From an uncultured Muribaculaceae bacterium (GTDB lineage: Bacteria; Bacteroidota; Bacteroidia; Bacteroidales; Muribaculaceae): DNA of 47,889 bases. The DNA lies in assembly GCA_947174275.1 (NCBI GenBank), contig CAMWIJ010000016.1, forward strand, positions 1 to 47,889, in the 5' to 3' direction. The translations under genes were made by a program, and so were the position numbers. Within the stretch, counting starts at the first letter, position 1, and every line of letters starts with the position of its first letter. Under the pieces are notes generated by a model. That model did no database searches, was not told the origin of the DNA, and worked only from the letters and a program-made list of their open reading frames with translations. Shown in pieces: positions 24,798 through 33,754 of the stretch.

Positions 24798-27485
24798 TTA
24801 TTTTACAAGTACTTTGGTTACCTGACCGTCGACGTTGACGATGTAGAGGCCTGAAGCCACATTGAGCGAGGGCATCATCATGCCTGACATGTTGTAGACG
24901 GCTACATTGTTGTATTCGCCTTCGATGATGATTTCACCCATGCCGCCGTAAACCTTACAGCCGGTGTTGCCGATTTCGTCGGTAATCACATCATCTACAC
25001 CTGCAACAGCTTTGGTTGCATACACGCAGTAGCTGTTGGCGGGCACAGATACCGATACCGATGTGCCGGTGCCGTTGAGCGTGGGAGTGAAGTTGCGGGA
25101 GGCGCTCAGGAGATTGTTGTTGGCTGCTGTCAGTCTTGTCGCTGAGACGGTGACTGTAGCGGTTGATGAGCCCGGATTAATGAATGCGATGATTTCTTTT
25201 TCGCCTTTTGTCAAGCGGATGCTGCGCGCACTTGTGCTTTGGTTGAAATCGGTGTAGACGGGAGTCACATCTTTGTCAAACATTTCAGGATTGCTGCGGC
25301 GCATCCAGTTGAGGTCGGTATAGTTCTGCTTTAATCCTTTGCGGTCATTGCTGTTGTACCATCCTGCCGGGGGCATGATTTTGGGGTCGGTGCGGTTTGC
25401 CTCGGTCAGGGGATAATCATAGCCGAGTTCATCGAATTGCCACATCATTTTCGGTCCGGGCGACATCATCAGTTGTGCGGCAATAGAGCCGAGTCGCTTC
25501 ATCTTGGTGCTTGTAGCCGCACCTGATTTATTGCCTACCCAGGGTTCGTCGTGGCTCTGTGCGTAGTCCACGGTCGAGCATACCGGACGGCCGCATTCCA
25601 TAGCATTGAAATAACGGAGGTTGGCTGCTTTTCCCTGAGAGAAGTTGATGGCATTGCCGTTCTGGTTGTTCCATTGATACTGGCCGTCGTTGCCCAGGGG
25701 GATTTCCTCTTCAGCGCTTGCCAGAAGCTCGTTGATGTGAACCACATTGGGGTTGACTTTCTTCATTGCGGCGTGCAGGCGTATCATACGGTCGATACGC
25801 GTCTGGTTGTAAGCCTCGGTGCCTTTGCCGTAGCTGTTGCTGTCACCAAGACCTTTGACGAGGTCAAAACGGAAGCCGTCGACCTTGTAGTTGGTGAGCC
25901 AGTGGGTGAGGACATCTACCCAGTGCTGCTCTACGAGGGGATATTCCTGACGGATATCTTCATACACGCTGTAGTCGTGGGGCGCGGTCTTGTTGTAGAA
26001 GGGGCTTGTGCCTGCATCATACATGGCATACCAGGGGTGCAGACCCGGGGTGTGGTTGAACACTATGTCAAGGAAAACGGCAATGCCTGCTTTGTGACAT
26101 TTGTCGATAAATTCCTTGAGGTCGTCGGGCGAGCCGTAGGCCTTGTCGAGAGCCATGTATGAGTTTGTGTTGTAGCCCCACGAGTTGTTGCCGTCAAATT
26201 CCATGACAGGCATAAGCTCAATGGCTGAAACTCCGAGTTCGTTAAGATATGGTATCTGATCGATAGCCTGACGGATAGTGCCGTCGGCAGTGCTTGATGT
26301 TCCCGTGAAGTCGCGGAGCAGAAGCTCATAAATGACGAGTGAGTTGGGGTTTGTCACCTTGAAGTCTTTGACCTGCCATTTGTATGTGTCGTGGAGGTCG
26401 CCTTTGTAGACGGCGAGCATTGTGTCGTCAAACTGGCTGTAGGGGTAGCGGGGACGATCGGCGAATACATCTTCCTCAAGCCATTTGTCGCTGAGGTGGT
26501 CGAGCACAAGATGTGCATAGGGGTCGCTCACTTTATATTTTCCGTCCACGAGGTAGTAGTAGGGGTAGTAGGTTGAGTTGTCAAGACCTTTCACTGTGTG
26601 CCAGAAATAGCGGAAGCCGTTATAGTCCTGATATTTCATTGTGTTGGAGCTAAGAGCCTGATAGTTGTCCCATGAGCCTACGATAATCACAGATGACTTG
26701 CCGGGGGCGGCGATACAGAATGTCACGCTTCCATCGGCATTCTTCACTGCGCCCTGCTTGGGTGTGCCGCCGGGATAGTTCTGTTGCTCCGATGCTTTTA
26801 CGTAAAGCACGGGAACGGTTACTTCCTTGGTGCCGTTGCTGTTTGAAGCCACGGCTTTTACGTTGTTCTGAACGCCGGGGGTGGCAAAATTTTGGGTGTA
26901 GGTAAGTGATGTGGCGTTGCTTGCTGATTTCACTTCCTTGTCGTCGACATAGATTTTGAGATTGGCCGACTGTGTCGCCGAAGCAGTGAAGGTGATTTCC
27001 GTGGCTTTGGTGATGGTGGTGTTGGCCGGAGTTGTGGTCAGAGACACATAAAGACCTTCGGGATACACATCGACAAACTGGTCGGATGTCTGTGTGTCGC
27101 CGGCTGAATTGCGGGCTATGATGCAAATCTTGTTGACATGTTCGTTGGCATTGGTGATTCCGAAATATGTGCGGATATCGCCGATGTTGATCTGATACTT
27201 GTTGTTGCCGATATTCGTCAACTTGTATTTGGCTGTATTGTCTCCCCATTTAGAGGCGTATGCCCATGCATCGGGCGAGAGATTGGTGAGCACACCGATA
27301 TGTGCGTAGAGGTCGGTGCTGAGACCCTGCAGGCCTGCAACTCCTGATTCCATTGCATCGAATGTCAGAACCACATTTTTACTCGACTCCTGCAGAGGCT
27401 GAGGAGTAGGAGTGAACATGGCAGCCTTAACACTCAAAGTCGACATCATAATCAATGCCGCTAACGTAGTTAAGATTCTTTTCAT
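24798..27485 (-). CDS. Secreted GH13 alpha-amylase family enzyme with C-terminal sorting-like domain
   Basis: Extracytoplasmic alpha-glucan hydrolase of 895 residues. A signal peptide (MKRILTTLAALIMMSTLSVKA) precedes N-terminal beta-rich modules, then a CBM48-like domain at about 255-335 (VIIVGSWDNYQALSSN). The catalytic barrel has the four GH13 regions: DIVFNHT (about 472), GFRFDLVKG with the nucleophile Asp (about 538), HINELLAS with the acid/base Glu (about 587) and SHDEPW (about 647). A beta-domain follows, and the last 55 residues (VAVYNMSGMMM, SGLYIVNVDGQVTKVLVK) look like a type IX secretion or anchoring tail. It is a single-gene unit, not part of a classic SusCD locus in this window. 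Confidence 0.9.
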   Translation of the reverse strand: MKRILTTLAALIMMSTLSVKAAMFTPTPQPLQESSKNVVLTFDAMESGVAGLQGLSTDLYAHIGVLTNLSPDAWAYASKWGDNTAKYKLTNIGNNKYQINIGDIRTYFGITNANEHVNKICIIARNSAGDTQTSDQFVDVYPEGLYVSLTTTPANTTITKATEITFTASATQSANLKIYVDDKEVKSASNATSLTYTQNFATPGVQNNVKAVASNSNGTKEVTVPVLYVKASEQQNYPGGTPKQGAVKNADGSVTFCIAAPGKSSVIIVGSWDNYQALSSNTMKYQDYNGFRYFWHTVKGLDNSTYYPYYYLVDGKYKVSDPYAHLVLDHLSDKWLEEDVFADRPRYPYSQFDDTMLAVYKGDLHDTYKWQVKDFKVTNPNSLVIYELLLRDFTGTSSTADGTIRQAIDQIPYLNELGVSAIELMPVMEFDGNNSWGYNTNSYMALDKAYGSPDDLKEFIDKCHKAGIAVFLDIVFNHTPGLHPWYAMYDAGTSPFYNKTAPHDYSVYEDIRQEYPLVEQHWVDVLTHWLTNYKVDGFRFDLVKGLGDSNSYGKGTEAYNQTRIDRMIRLHAAMKKVNPNVVHINELLASAEEEIPLGNDGQYQWNNQNGNAINFSQGKAANLRYFNAMECGRPVCSTVDYAQSHDEPWVGNKSGAATSTKMKRLGSIAAQLMMSPGPKMMWQFDELGYDYPLTEANRTDPKIMPPAGWYNSNDRKGLKQNYTDLNWMRRSNPEMFDKDVTPVYTDFNQSTSARSIRLTKGEKEIIAFINPGSSTATVTVSATRLTAANNNLLSASRNFTPTLNGTGTSVSVSVPANSYCVYATKAVAGVDDVITDEIGNTGCKVYGGMGEIIIEGEYNNVAVYNMSGMMMPSLNVASGLYIVNVDGQVTKVLVK

Positions 27486-27582
27486 GATTAAAGTTGTTGT
27501 GATTTTATGGTTATATATGAATTTTTAAGTTGGTTTCGTTATATTCAGGTAGTTATTGGGTTAAATGAAATGCTGACGGTTA

Positions 27583-27613
27583 CAAAAGAATATGGTTGCA
27601 GAGCCATGGCAAA
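27583..27613 (-). promoter_or_regulatory. Putative promoter of the GH13 gene
   Basis: On the minus strand TTTG (27610-27613) is followed after 19 bases by TTCTTTTG (27583-27590), one mismatch from TAnnTTTG. The leader would be about 90 bases. Confidence 0.35.
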
Positions 27614-27726
27614 GAAATGTAAGGTGTCTGATAATATTCAATTTTCAGGTAAAAAAATCAAGTCTCCACAAATCCTTATTTACAATATAATCCTTACAAA
27701 GATATATAATAAATTTATAGAATGCA

Positions 27727-27751
27727 ATTTTGTTGCTTTTTTTAACAAAAT
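27727..27751 (-). terminator. Weak hairpin after rodA
   Basis: ATTTTGTT and AACAAAAT (8-bp arms) lie 36 bases beyond the rodA stop. AT-only stem without a clear T-run, so a modest candidate for the end of the mre-rodA operon. Confidence 0.35.
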
Positions 27752-27786
27752 CACATCTGACAATACATTTGATACATTCCTTCCGG

Positions 27787-29259
27787 TTAATAATTGCGGA
27801 ACTCCTTGCGTGAGGCGTCGATGCGCAACATTATGAAAAGAAGCACGGTAAATCCCCACAGCGACGATCCGCCGTAGCTGAAGAAGGGGAGCGGTATGCC
27901 GATGACCGGACACAGTCCGATTACCATGCCGATGTTGATGCAGAGATGGAATATCAGATAGCTGGCGACGCAATAGGAGTAGACGCGACCGAATGGCGTT
28001 GGCTGTCGTTCGGCAATTGCAAGCACACGCAGTATCAGTATGAGAAAGAGGATAATAGTGATCGTCGAGCCGATAAATCCTTCTTCTTCGCCGATTGTGC
28101 AGAATATGAAGTCGGTGTGCTGTTCAGGCACATATTTTAGTTTTGTCTGGGTGCCGTTGAGAAATCCTTTGCCACTCAAACCTCCCGAACCGATTGCGAT
28201 TTTCGCCTGATTGACATTGTAACCCGCTTTGAGGGGGTCGTCCTCGATGCCGAGCGACACCTTGATGCGGGTCTGCTGGTGGGGTTGCAGCGCCTTGTTG
28301 AACACATAGTTGACTGACAGCATGAATGCCATTGACGCCCCGGCCACGATTATCGGCATGATAAGCCTCGGACAATGGCTCTTTATTATCTCATAGACGC
28401 AATAGAGCATGGCGACCGCCGTCACTCCTGCCATCGTAGCGAAGCCGGGAAGCTCGATGCCGACAATCTCGGCAAGGGCTGTAATCACAATTCCCGCCAG
28501 TATGAACCACAGGGAAAGGACTCGCGCTGCAAAAAAACTCTTGCTGAAGAATGCGGCAATAGCCACCATCGCCAGATCTATAAGCAGAAACACGACAAAC
28601 TCGCCCGTGGGCAGGCCGAGCACTGCTGACGTCGTGTATTTCACCGTAACGACAAAAATGACTATCGCAAAAACAAATGCAAAAAGCACCAGACCGCTCA
28701 TGCCCTCGCGGTAAAGCACAAACATCAGCGACAGATACACCAGTGCGGAACCGGTTTCGTTCTGCGCCAGAATGAGCACGATAGGGAGTCCGATTATGGC
28801 TATCGCCTTTATGTAGTTTGTTTTCTTGGAGTTGAGACTGAAGTTGTAGCCGCTGAAAAGCTTTGCCAGCGCCAGTGCCGTTGCAAACTTTCCGAATTCT
28901 GCCGGCTGCAGGCTCATCGATCCCATCACCAGCCACGAATGAGATCCCTTTATATTCGGCGCTATGGCTATCGTCACCATCAGCAGCACGACTACCGCGA
29001 AATATATCGGATAAGCGTATGTCTCATACATGCGCTTGTCGATAAGCAATAGCACAAATCCCAGAACAAATGAAAATCCAATCCATCTTATCTGTTTGCC
29101 CGAGAACTCGTCAAACGAGAATATGTTGGCATTGTCAAAGTCATAGCTTGCGGCATATATGCTTATGGCTCCGCCAATGACAAGGAGGAGATACAAAAGT
29201 ATCACCACCCAGTCTACCGAACGAAATATTGATGTTCTGTCAGTGCTTCTTGACTCCAC
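27787..29259 (-). CDS. rodA: Rod-shape peptidoglycan polymerase RodA
   Basis: SEDS-family glycosyltransferase that polymerises lipid II during cell elongation with PBP2. The 490-residue membrane protein has many hydrophobic helices and the family C-terminal signature (IGLCPVIGIPLPFFSYGGSS) and FIFCTIGEEEGFIG. An insert of about 60 residues between helices 5 and 8, compared with the shorter E. coli protein, is common in Bacteroidota. Its start overlaps the mrdA stop by 20 bases, so the polymerase and its transpeptidase are co-expressed. Confidence 0.95.
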   Translation of the reverse strand: MESRSTDRTSIFRSVDWVVILLYLLLVIGGAISIYAASYDFDNANIFSFDEFSGKQIRWIGFSFVLGFVLLLIDKRMYETYAYPIYFAVVVLLMVTIAIAPNIKGSHSWLVMGSMSLQPAEFGKFATALALAKLFSGYNFSLNSKKTNYIKAIAIIGLPIVLILAQNETGSALVYLSLMFVLYREGMSGLVLFAFVFAIVIFVVTVKYTTSAVLGLPTGEFVVFLLIDLAMVAIAAFFSKSFFAARVLSLWFILAGIVITALAEIVGIELPGFATMAGVTAVAMLYCVYEIIKSHCPRLIMPIIVAGASMAFMLSVNYVFNKALQPHQQTRIKVSLGIEDDPLKAGYNVNQAKIAIGSGGLSGKGFLNGTQTKLKYVPEQHTDFIFCTIGEEEGFIGSTITIILFLILILRVLAIAERQPTPFGRVYSYCVASYLIFHLCINIGMVIGLCPVIGIPLPFFSYGGSSLWGFTVLLFIMLRIDASRKEFRNY

Positions 29260-31096
29260 TGCTGATTATTGTATTTGATGTTAACATTCTGTCCTCAAGA
29301 TATTTTCGCTGTGGAGAAATCTGACCTTTGAGATATTTCTCCATCACGAGCGACCCGATCGGCACACCGTAGGTGGCACCGAAGCCGGCATTCTCGACAT
29401 ACACGCATATCGCTATTTGGGGGTCATGATAGGGCGCGAACCCGATGAACGCCGAGTGGTCCTTGCCGTGGGGGTTCTGTGCCGTGCCGGTCTTGCCGCA
29501 TACCTCTATGTCGGGGAGCGCTGCCAGACGGCATGTTCCACCCGTTACAGCCATGCGCATGCCTTCGGCCACCGATTCGTAATGCTCTCTGTCAATTGTC
29601 GGAAAGCGTTTTTCAAGATACTGGCTTTCAAGCACGGTGTCTTGTATCTCCTTTACCACATGCGGGGTTATGAACCAGCCGCGGTTGGCGACAGTGGCGC
29701 ACAGATTGGCTATCTGAAGCGGGGTGGCAAGGATTTCTCCCTGGCCGATGGCTATCGATATGATAGTGTTTGCACTCCAGTGGTTTTCGCCATATATCTT
29801 GTTGTAAAACTGAGCGTTGGGTATGAATCCGCGGCTTTCGCTCGGCAAGTCGACTCCCAGTTTGTAGCCGTATCCCATGCTGACGAGATGCTTTTTCCAT
29901 GTCTCGAACGCGTTGGCAACCGAACCGTATTTCGAACGGCGGTTGTCAAGCATGTTCTTAAGTCCCCAGCAGAAATATCCGTTGCATGAGGTTTGCAATG
30001 CCGGCTTCAGCGGCAGCGGCGACGGGTGTCCGTGACAGCCTACCTTCAGTCCGCCGTTGATATATCCGTGATAGCACGGATAAGTGGTCTGGAGATTGAT
30101 TATCCCCTCCTGAAGCAGTATCAGACCCTGCGTAGGCTTGAATGTGGAGCCGGGTGGATAGGCCGCCATGAGCGCGCGGTCAAACAGCGGTTTATATTTG
30201 TCGTTGTTGAGCTTGGCGTAGTTCTCTCCGCGCTGACGGCCGATCAGTATGGTCGGGTCGTAGGTCGGGCTTGACACCATGCACAGTATCTCGCCTGTCG
30301 ACGGTTCGATTGCAACAACCGCTCCGATTTTGTTTACCATCAGACTCTCGGCATATTGCTGCAGATTGATGTCGAGACTTAGCTTGAGATTGCGTCCGGC
30401 AATGCCGGGGATATCCTCCTCGCCGTCGCGGTAGCGTCCCTGTATGCGGCCGTGGGCGTCGCGTATGAGTATCTCCTTTCCTTTGAAGCCTCGCAGGTGG
30501 TGGTCGTAGCTTTTCTCTACGCCGAGGTCACCGCAGTAGTCACCGCGCTCGTAATAAGGGTCGCGCTTTATGTCGTTGGGGTTGACTTCGCGTATGTTGC
30601 CGAGCACGTTGGCTGCCGACTTGTGGTTGTATTGGCGCAGTATTCGTTTCTGAATGAAAAATCCGGGGAAACGGTAGAGCTTTTCCTGCAGGCGTCCGTA
30701 GTCCTGTGCCGATAGTTGGGTAATGAATGTCTGGGGCGTATATGTCGAATATCCTGTCGATTTGCGCATGTCGACGAGGCGTTTGTCAAACTGTTCGCGC
30801 GTGATGTTGAGCGTATTGCAGAAGTCAAGCGTGTCAAACGGCTGCACATCGCGCGGTATCATCATCACGTCGTAGGCCGGTTGGTTGTACACAATCAGTT
30901 CTCCGTTGCGGTCATAAATCAGTCCGCGCGAAGGATAGACTGTTTTTTTCAGAAACGCGTTGTTGTCGGCCGAATCCTTATATTTGTCATCGTCGAGCTG
31001 CAGCGCATACAGCCTTACGATATAGATGATTGAAATCAATATTATGAATGACGCGACAACGTATTTGCGCTTTTCAAGCTTATAATCTTTTCTCAC
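29240..31096 (-). CDS. mrdA: Penicillin-binding protein 2 (elongation transpeptidase)
   Basis: Class B PBP crosslinking peptidoglycan in the elongasome. The 618-residue protein has an N-terminal membrane anchor (FIILISIIYIVRLYAL, about 15-30), a dimerisation/pedestal region starting at PSRGLIYDRNGE (about 54-65), and the three transpeptidase motifs: STFK (catalytic serine, about 315), SCNGYF (the SxN motif, about 366-371) and KTGTAQ (about 532-537). It overlaps mreD by 17 bases upstream and rodA by 20 downstream. Confidence 0.95.
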   Translation of the reverse strand: MRKDYKLEKRKYVVASFIILISIIYIVRLYALQLDDDKYKDSADNNAFLKKTVYPSRGLIYDRNGELIVYNQPAYDVMMIPRDVQPFDTLDFCNTLNITREQFDKRLVDMRKSTGYSTYTPQTFITQLSAQDYGRLQEKLYRFPGFFIQKRILRQYNHKSAANVLGNIREVNPNDIKRDPYYERGDYCGDLGVEKSYDHHLRGFKGKEILIRDAHGRIQGRYRDGEEDIPGIAGRNLKLSLDINLQQYAESLMVNKIGAVVAIEPSTGEILCMVSSPTYDPTILIGRQRGENYAKLNNDKYKPLFDRALMAAYPPGSTFKPTQGLILLQEGIINLQTTYPCYHGYINGGLKVGCHGHPSPLPLKPALQTSCNGYFCWGLKNMLDNRRSKYGSVANAFETWKKHLVSMGYGYKLGVDLPSESRGFIPNAQFYNKIYGENHWSANTIISIAIGQGEILATPLQIANLCATVANRGWFITPHVVKEIQDTVLESQYLEKRFPTIDREHYESVAEGMRMAVTGGTCRLAALPDIEVCGKTGTAQNPHGKDHSAFIGFAPYHDPQIAICVYVENAGFGATYGVPIGSLVMEKYLKGQISPQRKYLEDRMLTSNTIISSGVKKH

Positions 31097-31601
31097 GTCG
31101 GCGGGTTGTTAAAGAGTCAATAGCGATTATTATGATAAAAGTCAGCAATGAGCTTGAGGCAATCTTGATAAACAGTCTCAGCGGATTGAACAATGATAAT
31201 GTCTCTATGAAAAAGAACAGAGCGCAATATATAAGCGATATCGAAAACACATACTTTAGATATACCGACACCCCGAGTGAGCGGAACGACGGCTGCGGCG
31301 TTGACATTTCGTCCTCGCGTGGAAAATACAGCCGCAATATCGGCTTGCGCGACAGACCGAGTATTGTGCACGCCAGAGCATTCATGCCCTGGGTGTCGGA
31401 AAATATGTCAATCGTCAGTCCGAGCAGAAACGATATCGTCAGCACCCAGTTGACATGCATCGTCACCGGAAGCTTCAATATGACATATATAAACACAAGA
31501 GGCACGGCATAGCCGAACAGGCAGATGTGGTTGAACACTATCACCTGCGCCAGCACCATAAGCACGTATAATATCACAAATTGCAGAACTGTCTTTGCCA
31601 T
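31080..31601 (-). CDS. mreD: Rod-shape-determining protein MreD
   Basis: Inner-membrane elongasome component of 173 residues with five to six hydrophobic helices (for example FVILYVLMVLAQVIVF at the N-terminus and LLTFIIIIAIDSLTTRRR at the C-terminus). Family sequence is poorly conserved; the identification rests on helix layout, length and location between mreC (6-base gap) and mrdA (17-base overlap). Confidence 0.9.
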   Translation of the reverse strand: MAKTVLQFVILYVLMVLAQVIVFNHICLFGYAVPLVFIYVILKLPVTMHVNWVLTISFLLGLTIDIFSDTQGMNALACTILGLSRKPILRLYFPREDEMSTPQPSFRSLGVSVYLKYVFSISLIYCALFFFIETLSLFNPLRLFIKIASSSLLTFIIIIAIDSLTTRRREKRL

Positions 31602-31607
31602 TGTGTC

Positions 31608-32471
31608 TTACTGTTTGTTTTGTTGCTTGCTTTCGTTAGTGTCGGTCTCGACCTGCCTGATGGAGTCTGCGATATCGCTTGCTATCACTCTCACTGTCGA
31701 CAAGCGTGAGAAGTCAGTCAGCAGATTTACGCGCAAGGTGAAGAAGTTGTCGTCGATGGTCTTTTCGCTTCCGGCCACTATGCCGACAGGAATTCCTTCG
31801 GGAAACATGGCCGAGTATCCGCTGGTGACTACGGTGTCGCCTGTCGTATAGATAGTGTGGCGTGGCAACTCTTCGAGCAGTGCGACTCCCGGATCTTTGC
31901 CGTCCCACACAAGCGAGCCGAACGCGTCGTTTCCCTTGACCTTGCATGAGAGACGGAAATTCGGATTTAGCAGCGATATCAGACGCGAATAGTTGTCTCC
32001 TACGATGTTCACTACACCGACAATGCCGTTTTGGTCGACAACTCCCATCTCCGGGCGTATGCCGTCGCGGCTTCCTTTGTTGATAGTGATGTAATTGTAG
32101 GGTTTGTGGATGCTGTTGTTGATGACCGACGCAATGATAAACCGGTAGGGGCGCAACGTTTCCGATACAGTCATCGTGTCGGCATAATATCTCTCCTGAT
32201 ACAGTTGCAATGTGGCTTTCATGCCAAGCAGCTCCTCCTCAAGCCGGGCGTTCTGCACCTGAAGCTCCTCATTGGTCTCGCGCAGGTTGAAATATGATGT
32301 GATGTTATGCGACAAATCATATACCCCTGCAGTCAGTTTCCCCGCCGATGTCATATAGACATGATGCTGGTAGGGGTTTTTGTCAAACAGGAATATACAA
32401 CTCACTATCACATAAAATGCAAACACAAACCATGTGCTGTGTTTGACCAGAAAATCAATTAGATTGCGCAC
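31608..32471 (-). CDS. mreC: Rod-shape-determining protein MreC
   Basis: Bitopic membrane protein of 287 residues that activates PBP2. I place the start at GTG 32471 because the product then opens as VRNLIDFLVKHSTWFVFAFY, like other Bacteroidota MreC proteins; the longer frame to 32558 runs into a repeat element. After the membrane helix (about 14-30) comes a coiled coil (LRETNEELQVQNARLEEEL, about 75-95) and the beta-domain with VINNSIHKPYNYITINKGS and SGYSAMFPEGIPVGIV. A mobile-like repeat separates it from mreB, which is unusual inside this tightly packed operon. Confidence 0.92.
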   Translation of the reverse strand: MRNLIDFLVKHSTWFVFAFYVIVSCIFLFDKNPYQHHVYMTSAGKLTAGVYDLSHNITSYFNLRETNEELQVQNARLEEELLGMKATLQLYQERYYADTMTVSETLRPYRFIIASVINNSIHKPYNYITINKGSRDGIRPEMGVVDQNGIVGVVNIVGDNYSRLISLLNPNFRLSCKVKGNDAFGSLVWDGKDPGVALLEELPRHTIYTTGDTVVTSGYSAMFPEGIPVGIVAGSEKTIDDNFFTLRVNLLTDFSRLSTVRVIASDIADSIRQVETDTNESKQQNKQ

Positions 32472-32517
32472 CTGACAGCTTGTTATTGACCGGGTTGAAG
32501 TTGTGTATGATATATGT

Positions 32518-32669
32518 CGAAAGAGGGTGTTGCATAACTTCATGCTGTAGGGACGCACGGCTCGTGCGTCCGAAGTTAACAGCTAAAAATCAGGATATTG
32601 GCGGACGCACGAGTCGTGCGTCCCTACATTTTGATCCCGTTTTTCCGGGTTATGCAACACCCGCTTTCG
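32518..32669. repeat. Nested repeat element between mreB and mreC
   Basis: About 150-base element with 21-base terminal inverted repeats (one mismatch): CGAAAG then GGGTGTTGCATAAC at 32518-32538, and the inverted copy at 32649-32669. Inside are two inverted copies of a 27-base palindromic unit (32546-32572 and 32602-32628, one mismatch) built on GGACGCACG/CGTGCGTCC. Its outer arms match other sites in this window (39849, 41275, 47433). It has no coding capacity, so it resembles a MITE or REPIN. Confidence 0.85.
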
Positions 32670-32683
32670 GGGTAATGCGGAGT

Positions 32684-33703
32684 TTATCGTATGAGGAACG
32701 AGAAGTGGTCGATGTTCTTAAGCGCCACACCTGTGCCCTTGGCTACCGCGAGAAGTGGCTCGTCGGCCACGTGGAACTGTATGCCGATTTTGTCGGTGAG
32801 ACGCTTGTCGAGACCGCGGAGCAAGGCGCCGCCGCCGGCAAGCCATATACCGTTGTGCACGATATCGGCGTAAAGTTCGGGCGGGGTTTGCTCAAGAGCG
32901 CTCAACACGGCGGCCTCTATCTTCGAAATCGATTTCTCGATGCAATGAGAGATTTCCTGATATGACACCGGGATTTCCATTGGAAGCGCTGTCATCTGGT
33001 TGGGACCGTGCACGATATAGTCTTCCGGCGGATTTTCGAGTTCGGTCAGCGCCGAACCTACATGCATCTTGATCTGCTCGGCGGTGCGTACACCCACCTT
33101 GACATTGTGCGCGCGGCGCATGTGACCCTGAATGTCATCTGTAAGGTCGTCGCCGGCAATCTGGATACTCTTGTTCGACACGATGCCGCCGAGTGATATC
33201 ACCGCGATTTCAGTGGTGCCGCCGCCTATGTCGACAATCATGTTTCCTTCTGCCGCAGCTACGTCAAGACCGATGCCGAGAGCCGCTGCCATCGGTTCGT
33301 ATATCATGTATACGTCACGTCCGTTGGCGTGCTCCGACGAGTCGCGCACCGCACGTATCTCCACTTCGGTCGAGCCTGAAGGGATACCTACGACCATGCG
33401 CAGCGAGGGGGAGAACCAGTTGTTTTTCGAGCTTGCCTTCTTCACAAGGCCGCGTATCATGAGCTCGGCGGCGTTGAAGTCGGCGATCACACCTTTGCGC
33501 AGAGGGCGCACGGTGCGGATATTGTCAGGCTCCTTGCCTTCCATCAGCTGGGCTTCCTTGCCCACGGCGATGAGTTTGTCGGTGCGCCGGTCGAGAGCAA
33601 CGATGGAGGGCTCGTCAATAACGATTTTATCGTTGTGTATGATGATTGTATTGGCCGTACCGAGGTCAATGGCAATCTCTTTTGTGAGGCTGAATAATCT
33701 CAT
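32684..33703 (-). CDS. mreB: Rod-shape actin homologue MreB
   Basis: Cytoplasmic actin-like ATPase that positions the elongasome. The 339 residues include phosphate-1 (EIAIDLGTANTIIIH, about 9-23), phosphate-2 (MIVDIGGGTTEIAVISLGG, about 159-177) and the adenosine motif (IWLAGGGALLRGLDK, about 286-300), all in the expected order. The length is typical. It lies 51 bases downstream of purH with no clear promoter between, so transcription from the purH promoter is possible. Confidence 0.97.
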   Translation of the reverse strand: MRLFSLTKEIAIDLGTANTIIIHNDKIVIDEPSIVALDRRTDKLIAVGKEAQLMEGKEPDNIRTVRPLRKGVIADFNAAELMIRGLVKKASSKNNWFSPSLRMVVGIPSGSTEVEIRAVRDSSEHANGRDVYMIYEPMAAALGIGLDVAAAEGNMIVDIGGGTTEIAVISLGGIVSNKSIQIAGDDLTDDIQGHMRRAHNVKVGVRTAEQIKMHVGSALTELENPPEDYIVHGPNQMTALPMEIPVSYQEISHCIEKSISKIEAAVLSALEQTPPELYADIVHNGIWLAGGGALLRGLDKRLTDKIGIQFHVADEPLLAVAKGTGVALKNIDHFSFLIR

Positions 33704-33754
33704 TTTGTATGTCAGTCAATTTTGGAGTTATAATGATAAGTGCTGACCTCCTGA

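Larger units (their letters stand above)
27486..27786. other. 301-base intergenic region between GH13 gene and rodA
   Basis: AT-rich gap holding a likely promoter for the minus-strand GH13 gene at 27583-27613 and a weak hairpin after rodA at 27727-27751. A 109-codon plus-strand frame crosses it but runs into rodA and has no supporting features, so I do not call it a gene. Confidence 0.6.

Noticed and set aside
27507..27836. 109-codon plus-strand frame in the GH13-rodA gap
   Set aside because: Low-complexity AT-rich translation that ends inside rodA, with no promoter or ribosome site and no recognisable domain.
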